DNA from: Croceicoccus marinus
GTDB taxonomy: Bacteria > Pseudomonadota > Alphaproteobacteria > Sphingomonadales > Sphingomonadaceae
DNA: 64,000 nucleotides
Direction: 5' to 3'
NCBI RefSeq assembly: GCF_001661675.2
Contig: NZ_CP019604.1
Span: 282,205-346,204, forward strand
Below the pieces are notes generated by a model. That model was not told the DNA's origin. It searched no databases and saw nothing but the letters and a program-made list of their open reading frames with translations. The stretch's first letter is position 1. Each line of letters starts with the position of its first letter. Below are positions 8,402-17,822 of this stretch, piece by piece. A program made the translations under genes and the position numbers.

Positions 8402-8743
8402 TTATCCTGCGCTCTGCGGCCGCCACGTATACTGCGGGTTGCGCCAGTCGATCCCCTCCAGCAGGCAGGCCAGCTGGGACGGGGTCAAGGATACCGTTCC
8501 GTCCTTCGCCGAGGGCCATACAAACCGGCCCTTCTCGAGCCGCTTGGCATAGAGCGACATGCCGATCCCGTCGTGCCAGATGATCTTGATCAGCGATCCC
8601 GCGCGGCCGCGAAACACGAACAGATCGCCGCTATGAGGATTACGCTTGAGACCCTGCTGCACCAGCAGGGCCAGGCCCTGCATGCCCTTCCGCATGTCCG
8701 TGTGGCCCAGCGCGATCCACACCCGCGCGCTCGGAGGGATCAT
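8402..8743 (-). CDS. tnpB: IS66 accessory protein TnpB
   Basis: A 113-residue protein with the hallmarks of the IS66 Orf2 family: HTDMRKGMQGLALLVQQ, DLFVFRGRAGSLIKIIWHD and the C-terminal LLEGIDW. It is required with TnpA and TnpC for IS66 transposition, though its exact role is unknown. Its start overlaps the end of tnpA by 4 bases. Confidence 0.93.
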   Translation of the reverse strand: MIPPSARVWIALGHTDMRKGMQGLALLVQQGLKRNPHSGDLFVFRGRAGSLIKIIWHDGIGMSLYAKRLEKGRFVWPSAKDGTVSLTPSQLACLLEGIDWRNPQYTWRPQSAG

Positions 8744-9114
8744 CGCAGAGCCTTCAATGCGGCAGCAACCAGCGCCGGTGATGCCGCAGGATAAATGCTC
8801 AGCCGCTTGCCGCGCGGCAGATCAATGATCATCACGGGGTGCTCGACCGTGCTGGTCGCCGCTGCGTCCTCATCCACCACCGCTTCGGCAAACACCGGCG
8901 CCGGCAACGCCTCGGATAAGCTGCTTGCCCGTTCGCCTGCCTCGCGCAGCTTGCGCCGCCAGGTGTAGATCAGCGCCGAAGAAATATCGTGACGTCGGCA
9001 CACCTCGGCAACGCAGGCGCCCGGCGCGAAAGCATCGGAAAGTATCCGCAGCCGCTCTTCCTCGCTCCAACGTCGGCGCCGCTCTGGCCCCGAAAACACC
9101 GTCACCTGACCCAT
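8740..9114 (-). CDS. tnpA: IS66 accessory protein TnpA
   Basis: The product contains an IS3/IS66-type helix-turn-helix: RRWSEEERLRILSDAF, then VAEVCRRHDISSALIYTWRR. I chose the ATG at 9114 (MGQVTVFSG) because GGAG lies 6 nt before it; in-frame starts at 9126 and 9138 are also possible. First gene of the IS66 operon, close to the right inverted repeat. Confidence 0.9.
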   Translation of the reverse strand: MGQVTVFSGPERRRRWSEEERLRILSDAFAPGACVAEVCRRHDISSALIYTWRRKLREAGERASSLSEALPAPVFAEAVVDEDAAATSTVEHPVMIIDLPRGKRLSIYPAASPALVAAALKALR

Positions 9115-9178
9115 CGACCACTCCATAAGCGCGCTCACAAGAGCACGCTAAAGAGCGCTCAATACCTACCCAGACAAG

Positions 9179-9200
9179 GCGGTCCCCGCCGGATGGATAC
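9179..9200. repeat. IS66 right terminal inverted repeat
   Basis: Reverse complement begins GTATCCATCCGGCG and matches 4041-4062 at 18 of 22 positions. Confidence 0.88.
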
Positions 9201-9208
9201 TATCGTAC
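9201..9208. repeat. IS66 target-site duplication, right copy
   Basis: TATCGTAC, identical to 4033-4040. Confidence 0.93.
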
Positions 9209-11450
9209 TACCGTCTCGTCCCTCGCAATCGCTTTGTCCGCACCGGCGGTGGCACAAGAGACTACCGGGCCTGATGACGGAGAGGTGCGCGCCGAACAGA
9301 TTGCAGACGAGCGCCGGGAGAATCCGGTGGATTCGATCATCGTGGTCGGCGGCCGGATCGATCCCTACCGTATCGCGGGATCGGCCGATCTTATCGACAG
9401 CGAGGATCTGCGCCGGTTCGATTACGGGGATGTAAATCGCGTCCTGCGGCAGGTCCCCGGCATCAACACGCAGGAGGAAGACGGGTTCGGCTTGTTCCCG
9501 AATATCGGTCTGCGCGGCAGTCCGGTCGAACGTTCGAGCAACATCACGCTCATGGAAGACGGCGTGCTGATCGCGCCTGCTCCCTATGCCGCGCCGGCAG
9601 CGTATTATTTCCCGGCCATCGGGCGCATGCAGGCGGTCGAAGTCACGAAAGGGGCCGCCGCCATTCGCTATGGGCCCCGTACGATCGGCGGGGCGGTCAA
9701 TCTTCGGTCGACCGACATTCCGGCCGACGGGCTGGCTGGCTACGCTTTCGGGCAATACGGGTCGCGCGACTATTATCAGGGACAGGCCTGGGTCGGTGGA
9801 GACACGGACTACGTCGGCGCGCTGCTTGAAACCTACCAGCAGGGCAGCGACGGCTTCAAGACGATTGATGGGCTTCCCGACGCCGACACCGGTTTCGAGC
9901 GACAGGATTACCGTGGACGCTTGGCTGTTCACACAGCACCGGACGCGCCTGTCGAGGCGCGACTGGAATTCGTCTATGGCCGATCGGACCTTGAAGCCAA
10001 CGAGACGTACCTTGGACTTGCCGACACCGATTTCGCCGCGGAGCCCTATCGTCGCTATGCGGCAAGCCAGCGCGACGCTTTTTCCGGTGAGCACGATCAA
10101 TATCGCGTTACCGGCAGCTTGGCATTTTCTGACGGAACGAGGATCACAGCTACGCTGTACCGGAACGACTTTGCCCGCAGCTGGTCCAAGCTCCAGGATA
10201 TCGACTTCGACGGCGATGGCAGCTTCGATTCAATTAGCTCGGTTTTCGTTAATCCAGAGGACAATGCCGGGGCGCTTAGCATCTTGCGCGGGGCGGATAG
10301 CTTCGAGGGCGCGGTTCGCATACGGAACAACAACCGCGTCTATCGCAGCGAAGGCGCTCAGATTTCGCTTGAGCGCCCCTTCGAGATGGGCGGCGCGAGG
10401 CACAACCTTGCCGTATCTGTCCGCTACCACGAGGATGAGGAAGACAGGCTGCAAAACGAGGAATTCTACTCACAGATCGGGGGTGATCTCGTCTTCGAAC
10501 GGCAGACCGATCTTGGTCAGCAAGCCAACCGGGAAGCGAAAGCAAAGGCGATCGCGTTCTATATCGAGGACCGGATCGAGATCGGTGCCCTGACACTGAC
10601 TCCCGGCTTGAGGTATGAAGGGATTGACCTGACCCGGCTCGACTATGCCGGGTCGGACCCGGATCGCTCAAATGGGCCGACACGTGTCCGTCAGACCAAT
10701 ATCGATCAGTGGTTGCCAGGTCTTGGCGCCACCTACGAGTTGGGTGATGCCATATTGCTGGCAGGTGTGTCGCGCGGTTTCTCACCTCCCGGTCCAGGCA
10801 ATCCTGATGCACGGGCCGAGGAAAGCTGGAACTACGAAGCCGGGGTCCGCTATCGGAGCGACAAGGTCCAGGTCTCCGCGATCGGCTTCTACAACGACTA
10901 CTCGAACCTTCTGGGCAACTGCACTCAATCCGTGGGCTGCAGCGTCGGTGATATTGGCGATCAGTTCAATGGCGGCGCGGTTACGGTCAAAGGGCTGGAA
11001 CTGTCGGCGGCGGTTGAACCTCGCCTTTCCAATTCGGTCTCGTTCCCGCTCTCGCTTGCCTACACGTTCACGGATGCAGAATTCGACAGCAGCTTCGACA
11101 GCGAATTTTTTGGCGACGTAAACGAAGGCGATGACCTGCCGTACATCGCGCGCCATCAGCTCTATGTCGAAGCGGGGGTAAACATGGGACGTGCGGCGGC
11201 TACCGTTGGCGCCAACTACGTTTCCGAGTTGCGCGACAATCCAGGAAGCGGAGCCGTTGCTGAAAACGAGAGGATCGATGATCGCATCGTCTTCGATATT
11301 GCGGGAAGTTACGCGCTGACTGACAAATTCTCCCTGTTTGCGCGCGTCGACAATGTTCTCGACAATCAATACGCCGTGAGCAGGCGCCCGTTCGGTCTGC
11401 GACCAGGGGTTCCGCGGCGCATTGTGGGTGGTGCTCGGGTCAGTTTTTAA
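9209..11450 (+). pseudogene. FecA-like TonB-dependent outer-membrane receptor, separated from its start by IS66
   Basis: Joined to 4030-4040 this gives a 750-residue receptor with signal peptide (cut near APAVAQ-E). The plug domain includes VLRQVPGINTQEEDG, NIGLRGSPVERS and a FecA-like segment with DGVLIAPAPYAAPA and VTKGAAAIRYGPRTIGGAVN. The beta-barrel ends in the typical C-terminal GGARVSF. It would import a ferric chelate or other metal complex using TonB energy. The IS66 separates promoter, ribosome site and three codons from the rest. A TTG at 9234 could start a leaderless protein, but that product would lack most of the signal peptide. No further lesion is visible in the body, so the insertion looks recent. 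Confidence 0.88.
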
Positions 11451-11696
11451 ACTCCGCGTGAGGCTTTTGGCGTTGATGTTCGCGCCCCCTTCATTTTGCG
11501 TGCTTGGAGGCGAGAACTGAGATGAAAGCTGACCCTAGATCGAATGCCAGACGGGATTGGGCAGGGCGGAACTCCCCACCAAGACTGTTGCGGACGCCTG
11601 GGGGTGAGCTCGTCCGCGAATCCTGGTTCTCGAACGACAATCGTATCCCTGAAAAGTCGACCGGTGTTTTCAGTATCAGGGATTCGTCGCGATCTT

Positions 11697-12023
11697 TCAG
11701 GCCACGCGTGGCGCGAAAAGGATGACTGTGGCACCGCCGAGGCAGATCAATGCTCCTAGCAGATCCCAGCGATCCGGCTGTGTATCTTCGACGAGCCAGA
11801 GCCAGCCAAGCGACGCGGTGATATAGACGCCGCCATAGGCGGCGAAGGCTCGCCCTGCAGCATCCGCCTCAATGCGAGCAAGGAGATAGGCGAACAACAC
11901 GAGCGCCAATACTCCGGGAAGGAGCCACCAGGCGCTCCTGTCCATTCTGAACCAGGCCCAGAACGCAAAGCACCCCGCAATCTCGGCGAGCGCGGCAAGG
12001 GGATAGATCCATATCGCGTTCAC
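11697..12023 (-). CDS. ynfA: YnfA-family inner-membrane protein
   Basis: A 108-residue, four-helix membrane protein of the YnfA/UPF0060 family, related to small multidrug-resistance transporters. Recognisable stretches are [29 protein letters not shown] and the [14 protein letters not shown] segment. The GTG start at 12023 overlaps the stop of merR (GTGA), so both are one operon. Pairing of ynfA with a metal-responsive merR is seen twice in this window (a decayed second copy is at 31162-31700). Substrate unknown. Confidence 0.88.
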   Translation of the reverse strand: MNAIWIYPLAALAEIAGCFAFWAWFRMDRSAWWLLPGVLALVLFAYLLARIEADAAGRAFAAYGGVYITASLGWLWLVEDTQPDRWDLLGALICLGGATVILFAPRVA

Positions 12024-12418
12024 GCTTCAGTCCCCTCGGCGAGCGCTTCAATGACCAGACAGGTGCCGACCGTTCCTTGCTCGCAGTTTTCCAGCATCCG
12101 GCGCAGTTCCCTTCGGAGAGCCTCCAGATCGGCAATCTTGCGGTTGACTTCGCCCAGGTGCGCTCGTGCCAGCGTGTCGACCGCATGGCAGGCCCGCGAC
12201 CGGTCGTCGGCCAGTTCGAGAAGTTCGCGAATGCGCGTCATGGAAAACCCCAGGTCGCGCGCGCGGCGAATGAAATTCAGTCTCCGGGCGTGCTCGGGAC
12301 CGTAGTCGCGATAGTTGGCCTGTGTGCGGGGCGGGGACGCGAGAACGCCCTCGCGTTCATAGTAACGGATGGTTTCCGCTTTTACGCCCGCCGCGCGGGC
12401 GAGTTCACCGATCCGCAT
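12020..12418 (-). CDS. MerR-family metal-responsive regulator, CadR/ZntR-like
   Basis: The 132-residue protein starts at [12 protein letters not shown] (ATG 12418). The winged helix has [14 protein letters not shown] long dimerisation helix follows, then a C-terminal metal loop. Cysteines fall at 77, 112 and 120, close to the CadR/ZntR metal-binding pattern, which argues for a Cd/Zn/Pb sensor rather than an oxidative-stress regulator. It is divergent from the CDF gene at 12493 and a perfect MerR operator lies between them, so it presumably represses and activates that promoter by DNA distortion. It is cotranscribed with ynfA. Confidence 0.88.
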   Translation of the reverse strand: MRIGELARAAGVKAETIRYYEREGVLASPPRTQANYRDYGPEHARRLNFIRRARDLGFSMTRIRELLELADDRSRACHAVDTLARAHLGEVNRKIADLEALRRELRRMLENCEQGTVGTCLVIEALAEGTEA

Positions 12419-12435
12419 AGGCTTCCCTCGATCGC

Positions 12436-12466
12436 TTGACCTTGTAGCGACTACAAGGTGTATAAA
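12436..12466 (+). promoter_or_regulatory. MerR-type promoter and operator of the CDF gene
   Basis: A -35 TTGACC (12436-12441) and -10 TATAAA (12461-12466) are separated by 19 bp, the over-long spacing typical of MerR-controlled promoters. The spacer region carries a perfect palindrome ACCTTGTAG-CGA-CTACAAGGT (12439-12459), similar in shape to CadR/PbrR operators. Confidence 0.92.
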
Positions 12467-12492
12467 TCGATTCGACACAAGGAGTCGAGCGA

Positions 12493-13110
12493 ATGGGAAA
12501 AAATTGCTGCGGTCCTGTCGAGGACGTCGAGGCGAATAATGATCCGCTGTGGCGCCGTATCCTGTGGATCGCTCTCATTCTCAATGCGGTTATGTTCAGC
12601 GTCGAAATCGTGGCGGGCCTTGCTGCTGATTCGCGTGCATTGCAGGCTGACGCACTCGATTTTCTGGGCGATGCGGCAAATTACGCCATAAGTCTCTGCG
12701 TTGCCGGAATGGCGCTTGCGTGGCGCGCTTGCGCAGCCATTGCCAAAGCAGCGACCATGCTGGCGTTCGGGCTATGGGTGCTTGGCTCCGCGATCTGGGG
12801 TTTCTTTGTCGGTGCCTCGCCGGACGCCGGGACCATGGGCATTATCGGAACCGTCGCGCTTGCGGTGAATCTCGCAGTTGCCGCGATGTTGTTCCGGTTT
12901 CGCACGGGTGATGCCAACATGCGCTCGGTGTGGATTTGCTCGCGCAACGACGCGATCGGCAATGTAGCGGTTCTGGGCGCGGCGCTGGGTGTCTTCGGAA
13001 CCGGGCGCGCGTGGCCCGACCTGGTCGTGGCCGCCATTATGGCCAGCCTAGCAATTTGGGGCAGTATTGAGGTATTCGGTCAAGCGCGCGGTGAGTTGCG
13101 CTCTGCTTGA
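12493..13110 (+). CDS. CDF-like cation transporter, short form
   Basis: A 205-residue membrane protein with about six helices and CDF features: ADSRALQADALDFLGDA near residues 40-56 and a second site-like CSRNDAIGNVAV near residues 149-160. It has no cytoplasmic C-terminal domain. The N-terminus MGKNCCGPVED contains an adjacent Cys pair that may bind metal. AAGGAG-type sequence precedes the ATG. It is driven by the MerR-type promoter just upstream and is the probable target of the divergent regulator, so it likely exports the metal that regulator senses. It resembles the partial protein at 3-548. Confidence 0.83.
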   Translation: MGKNCCGPVEDVEANNDPLWRRILWIALILNAVMFSVEIVAGLAADSRALQADALDFLGDAANYAISLCVAGMALAWRACAAIAKAATMLAFGLWVLGSAIWGFFVGASPDAGTMGIIGTVALAVNLAVAAMLFRFRTGDANMRSVWICSRNDAIGNVAVLGAALGVFGTGRAWPDLVVAAIMASLAIWGSIEVFGQARGELRSA

Positions 13111-13390
13111 GAAGGGACTCCGACAGGCAGTTACGTGATAGCACGACCTCTGCTGGCTTACGCTAACTTCCTTTCAAAGCCCATTGAAGGCCAACCGCTT
13201 TCAATTATTGCAGGTGACCGCATGAGTACTGGTCCATCAAAACCATCCTTGCGGTGGACTCCGGAGACGGTGATGTTTTCGGCGGCCGGGTAACGATTGT
13301 CTCTCCTGATGGTGACAGTCTTGATGCAATTCGTCGCGCTGCTCATCCCGGCGACCGCTGCTCATTAGGAATCACTTTCGCTCGCTTCGA

Positions 13391-13864
13391 CTAGGCTGAC
13401 CCAAGTCCCATTTTTCGTGAGAGCCAAAGGGTCGCGGTCGGGACAAGAACCCACATGATTATGGGAACGAGTCCGATCTTTGTCCCAGGGACTAGCGGCA
13501 TAGTGGGACTGTAGGTCCAGCCCCAGGCAGCCCCAACGGCCAATATTTCGACCACGGATGTTATCGCGAGACCGATGGCGAGATAGATAAGGAAGCGGGA
13601 TATTGGCCAGTCGACAAGCCAAGGTGTTCGGCGGTTTCCCAACGAGGCGCCCAGATAGGCCGCCACCATGATACCCGCGTCACCGAACGATGCCAGACCA
13701 CATCGGTATGCGGCTTCAACAGGACCAAGCCCGTCAGTGCTGTAGAACGGGAGCTGGAACATTTCCCAGGCGAAGGCAATCAGTCCGCCGAAAATGGCGA
13801 TCCACAGGGCGGGATGCGCGCCCCGCCACACTGCTTCGGGCCTACCCGTATTAATAGGCTCCAA
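13391..13864 (-). CDS. Conserved-looking membrane protein, 157 aa, function unknown
   Basis: Four to five hydrophobic helices. Distinctive residues are AFAWEMFQLPFY and AYRCGLASFGDAGIMVAAY in the N-terminal half and IGLVPIIMWVLVP near the end. I recognise no named family. It lies 47 bp downstream of the SDR-membrane fusion gene on the same strand and probably belongs to its operon. Confidence 0.6.
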   Translation of the reverse strand: MEPINTGRPEAVWRGAHPALWIAIFGGLIAFAWEMFQLPFYSTDGLGPVEAAYRCGLASFGDAGIMVAAYLGASLGNRRTPWLVDWPISRFLIYLAIGLAITSVVEILAVGAAWGWTYSPTMPLVPGTKIGLVPIIMWVLVPTATLWLSRKMGLGSA

Positions 13865-13911
13865 AGCTCACCATCCTATTGCATTGGCTCCGCCATCGCC
13901 ATGCCGATCCG

Positions 13912-16451
13912 CTAAACAACGAACCGGTCCCAGCTTCCGTAATGTTCGTCGCTCCGATGCCCTCTTGGCAGGCTCAGTACAATCAGAAGCGCTCCGAGCA
14001 TCGTACCGACAACGTTGCCAACAGTACTGGCGCCTCCGTCCATAAGCCACGGAGCCACGATGAGCCAGGCACCGAACGCGACGTTGAGAAAGCGCAATGG
14101 CCTTGCGACCTCCGCCATGGCAATTACCGATACCGTGATGACCAGCGCGCCGACCAGATGGTCGCTGTCAGCAAGAGGCGGTACATTCCCAAGAACGAGC
14201 CTGGAGAACATCAGGAAAGCACCGATCAGCACACTGATGGCCAATGTCCATGGGACCGTGACCCCGCGCGCCGCCGAACCGCCGATCGCCGCGAGCGGAG
14301 CATCGAAACCGGGATGTGAGTCCTTGCTGCCGCCTGGCAGCGCGTCGCCGCGGAAGAACGAGCGCCAGAACGGTCGCCCGCGCCGCGTGTTGAGAACCAG
14401 GAACTGGCCCATCGCGACCAGCTCGTCGAGCGAATAGGGGATCATGATCAGCATCGCGGCCGCCGCCATGAGGCAGATCGTGCAATAGGTGCCGATCATG
14501 ATCGGCTGGATGATGATGAAGTAGATGCTGATCACGCCGAGGGGCACGACGACGATGCCGAACAGTGTCACCATCCAGGGCATGGTCCGCCAGCGGGCCC
14601 TGCCGCCCATGACGCCCATCAGGATCTCGAACATGTAGCTCATCGCACCGATGCCGCCATCGGCCACCGGCCAGGCCTTGGAGACATCGGAGGTAATGAT
14701 GTATTCGGTCCCGTTGAGCGCGCTTGGCGAAGCGAAGAACGGCTCCCACACGCCGTCGATATGGCCGAGCTGATATGCCGTGAGGATACGTGAAAGAAAG
14801 AAACCGACGGCGCCGAGAATAATGATCGGCATGCGCTGGACATAGGTCGAGGGCGAATAGGTCCAACCCGGCGGCACGTCGCTGTCGTCCATCATGCCTT
14901 CCGGAGCCATGCCCGGCATCATGGGCACCAGGATGGTGAAAGCGATCACCAGTGCGCCGATGAAAGTGTCGTTGGCATAGACGGCAGCATCGGGCGTCCA
15001 GAACAGCAACGGGGCGCCGAGCAGCCAGATGCCGATACAGGTGTTCGCCCATTGCGCCCAGCCTCCGCGTGGCGAGAGCGAAATAGCCGCGAAGATCATG
15101 ATCAGCATGCCGCTCACCAAATCGTTCCAGGCTGTCAGCCAGCTTCGTAGCGCGGGATCCCAGAGATCGCGATCCTCGGTTATGCGCGTGACTGCAGCGG
15201 TAAATTCGCTCTGGTCGAAGGTCCCGAAGACAAACGGTGTGGTCGCGAGCCATAGGCCGAGCAACATCGTAAACCAATGAACCCAGAGCATGTTGAAATG
15301 CATCTTGCGCATGTGACCGGCGTGGTCCGCCAGAGCATCTTCGCTTAGCGGGGCAGGCTCTGCCTCATCGGCTTCATCGAAATTGCTGCCGGCCACCCGC
15401 GCGGCATTGAGCTTGTTCTCGCGGTACCAGGCCGAAGGATCGGCTTTCAGACCTTCGACGATCCGCGGGAGGGCGGTCCTCAGCCTGTGCTGCGGCGTCC
15501 AGTCCAGCCTTTCCCGCGCATTGCTGAGATCGAGTTCGTAGTGGTCGTCCGAAATGTCCACCATCCACGGCCGGATGAAAGCCTCTTCGCCAAGCACTTC
15601 GTTTTCGACCCAGGCGCCGGTCTTGGCGAGGCCCTTCGGCACCGCGCGTGTCGTCCAGTCCTCATCGTGGATCAGGCGTCCAAGCGACTTTTGCAGTTCG
15701 CCATAGGACATCACGTCATCTTCGCCGAGAAGAACCGGCCATTCACTGGGAAGCTCGCGCCGCCGGTCGACGATGCGCTCGATCCCGTCGAGCAAATCCT
15801 CAAGGTGCAAATATGGCTGTCCGGTGTCGAGGTCACCGGGATAGACGCGGGCGCTCGGCCGCTTCTCGTAAATTCGCGCGACCTGCTGTGCCAGAAACGC
15901 CGAATGGCCTTCATCGTCGTATACGCCCGCAGGCCGCACGAAGACCGCATCGATGTCGCCGCGCTTCTCGCGGATCAACTGCTCGGTGCGGACCTTCGAT
16001 TCGCGGTAGGGCAGATCCGTGTCCAGCGGCGAGGTCTCGTCGATCAGCCCGCCGCCCTTGATGGGGGCATGGGCCAGCATCGTGCTCACGAACACGAACT
16101 GGTCGATTTCGAAATCCTGAAGTGCGTCGAGCAATCGACCGGTTCCCTTGACCGTCACCGCGTCATATTTGGGGTTCGGTTCACCGGTAAGATCGAAATA
16201 GGCAGCAAGGTGGACGAAGGAGGCGATCCTTTTGCCATAGGCGTTCGAACGCGTTCGAAGGCGGCATCGATGCTCGCCTGGTCGGTGACATCGACACAGA
16301 CGCATTCGGCCTCTGCCGGGGGATGGGGAGCGGCGTCGCGGTCGAATCCGATCACGCGGTATCTCGCTGCAAGCTTCTTTACGATGGCTGAGCCGATATA
16401 GCCGCTCGAGCCAGTAACGATCACGACAGGTTTATCGGAGTTGTCAGTCAA
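13912..16451 (-). pseudogene. SDR epimerase fused to SPW/VKOR-like membrane domain, frameshifted
   Basis: Residues 1-330 form an NAD(P)-binding extended SDR: VTGSSGYIGSAIVKKL at the start, later VFVSTMLAH, YRESKVRTEQLI and VFVRPAGVYDDEG. The rest (to about residue 846) is a polytopic membrane domain with SPW-like repeats (LGLWLATTPFVFG, GAWLIVAPWLMDG) and a VKOR-like CxxC helix (GTYCTICLMAAA). The N-terminal frame (from ATG 16451) breaks off near 16245-16255 and the rest continues in another frame. Adding one base in GAACGCGTTCGAACGC gives a single 846-residue protein. This is a one-base loss, either a true mutation or a sequencing error. The two-domain fusion is plausible for envelope redox or stress functions. 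Confidence 0.8.
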
Positions 16452-16797
16452 GATATGATCCTTGCTTCGACTTTGAACGACCTCACGACCCTTGAGCGGT
16501 GCCTAAAAACCTCAATCTAACAGAGTTTCCAACCCGAAAGCGTGCGGGAAAACGCAGTCCTTCTCCCTGTTACGAAATAACGATCGATTTCCCTCACATC
16601 GAGAGCAATTTCCGCAGCGAGCGGGCATTGGATTTAACTAACGGCACCCTTCCTGCCGAGCCTCGGGTTTCCTCGGCAGCCGATAATACGGACCAGCGCG
16701 AAAGACCAACGAGTCGGCTTTGAAATAGGAACACATGGTAAGGGGAGACCGTAGTTCTGTCATATCAAACTACAATTTTCGAAGAGTAGGAGGCGAC
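16452..16797 (+). other. Divergent intergenic region before CBS gene
   Basis: No convincing gene is seen. A GGAAC (16728-16732) followed after 17 nt by CGTA resembles, imperfectly, the EcfG general-stress promoter of alphaproteobacteria. A strong AGGAGG (16787-16792) decides the CBS start. Confidence 0.4.
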
Positions 16798-17241
16798 ATG
16801 AAGGCCCAAGACGTAATGACATCGAACCCCGCATGCTGCAATCCATCGAGCACCGTGCAAGAGGCAGCTTTACTGATGGTCGATAATGATTGCGGCCAAA
16901 TTCCCGTTGTCGACGATTCCGGCGCTTTGGTGGGTGTGGTGACTGACAGGGACATCGCCTGCCGGTGTGTTGCCAAAGGCTATTCCTCCGATCAAAGTGT
17001 GGAGGAAGTGATGACGTCGTCACCTGTCACTGTCAGCGTCAATGCGAGTGTCGATGAATGCTGCGCCAAGATGGAAGACAATCAGGTTCGCCGGCTTCCG
17101 GTGGTCGATGACGAGGGCAAATGTTGCGGTATCGTTGCGCAGGCCGACATCGCCAGAAGTGCAGCCGAGAAGGAAACCGGCGACCTCGTGCGCGAGGTAT
17201 CGGAGGCCAGTTCGGAGCCAGCTTCGGCGGGATGCTGCTAG
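16798..17241 (+). CDS. CBS-domain pair protein with Cys-rich tail
   Basis: A 147-residue protein made of two CBS domains (MKAQDVMTSNPACC, then GVVTDRDIACRCVAKG; second repeat VEEVMTSSPVTV, then GIVAQADIARSA). Such pairs bind adenosyl nucleotides and sense energy state. Unusual are the many cysteines (CC at 13-14, CR-C, CC near residues 88 and 116, and the final GCC). These may bind metal, which would suit the copper-resistance neighbourhood. The ATG at 16798 is chosen because AGGAGG lies 5 nt before it. Confidence 0.85.
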   Translation: MKAQDVMTSNPACCNPSSTVQEAALLMVDNDCGQIPVVDDSGALVGVVTDRDIACRCVAKGYSSDQSVEEVMTSSPVTVSVNASVDECCAKMEDNQVRRLPVVDDEGKCCGIVAQADIARSAAEKETGDLVREVSEASSEPASAGCC

Positions 17242-17354
17242 TCGCACAAGACTATTGATTTTACGCGGATAAAGCGGACGGGGCGATCTGATCGGTTCCC
17301 CACCGCCATCGCTCGTTACTTGCCAATCGCATCACCCCCGACTATCTGGGCCCA

Positions 17355-17705
17355 GTGAAATTCATTCGTGCCTTGACCTTGATCCTGTTTGGATTCGGAC
17401 TCTTCGTCCAGGTTGGAGCGAATGCGGCAGCCCTTCCTCAGATCGAAGCGGCGGAGATGAGCGATTGTGCCGAGATGGCCGATAGCGACACATCCCCTGA
17501 TCCGACAGGACCATGTTCCAGCATGACGCTCGATTGCGTGATTGCCATGAATTGCTTGCCGCCTTTGGCTCTGTCGAATGCGACTGAAATGGAGGGTGCG
17601 CCCCTTCGTTTGGTACCGAGCGACCTTGTTTCTGCGGCCCCGTGGTTTGAAACAGATCCACCGCGACCGGAATCGCCTCCTCCAAAACCAATCCTCACCG
17701 TCTAG
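17355..17705 (+). CDS. Small secreted protein upstream of the Cus operon
   Basis: A GTG-started 116-residue ORF with a signal peptide (MKFIRALTLILFGFGLF to about VGANAA) and a short mature part with four Cys (SDCAEM, GPCSSMTLDCVIAMNC) and acidic/Met residues. This composition suits a periplasmic copper or silver binder. Small ORFs of this kind sit directly upstream of cusC/czcC in many sphingomonads (my recollection). It lies 117 bp before the CusC start. Function not established. Confidence 0.6.
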   Translation: MKFIRALTLILFGFGLFVQVGANAAALPQIEAAEMSDCAEMADSDTSPDPTGPCSSMTLDCVIAMNCLPPLALSNATEMEGAPLRLVPSDLVSAAPWFETDPPRPESPPPKPILTV

Positions 17706-17822
17706 TTTTCCCTGAAGGCGCGCTGCGCCTTTTGCGAGACTGACGAACGATGCAGCCGCACGAACCGGTCTTCGCCGGTGCGGCATGTTATGTCGTCAGC
17801 TCGCTCTGCACGAGTGAGATTT

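Larger units (their letters stand above)
4041..9200 (-). mobile_element. IS66-family insertion sequence, interrupted by a recombinase element
   Basis: The element is bounded by imperfect 22-bp inverted repeats (4041-4062 and 9179-9200, 18 of 22 matching, both outer ends reading GTATCCATCCGG inward) and an exact 8-bp duplication. It carries the IS66 gene order tnpA-tnpB-tnpC on the minus strand. Without the nested 2,584-bp insertion its length is 2,576 bp, normal for IS66. The insertion lies in the fourth codon of a TonB receptor gene. Transposition of this copy is probably dead because tnpC is split. Confidence 0.93.

Noticed and set aside
16728..16753. EcfG-like promoter GGAAC-N17-CGTA before the CBS gene.
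   Set aside because: The -10 half matches only in part (CGTT expected) and no other clear sites support an EcfG regulon here. It is left as a remark in the intergenic entry.
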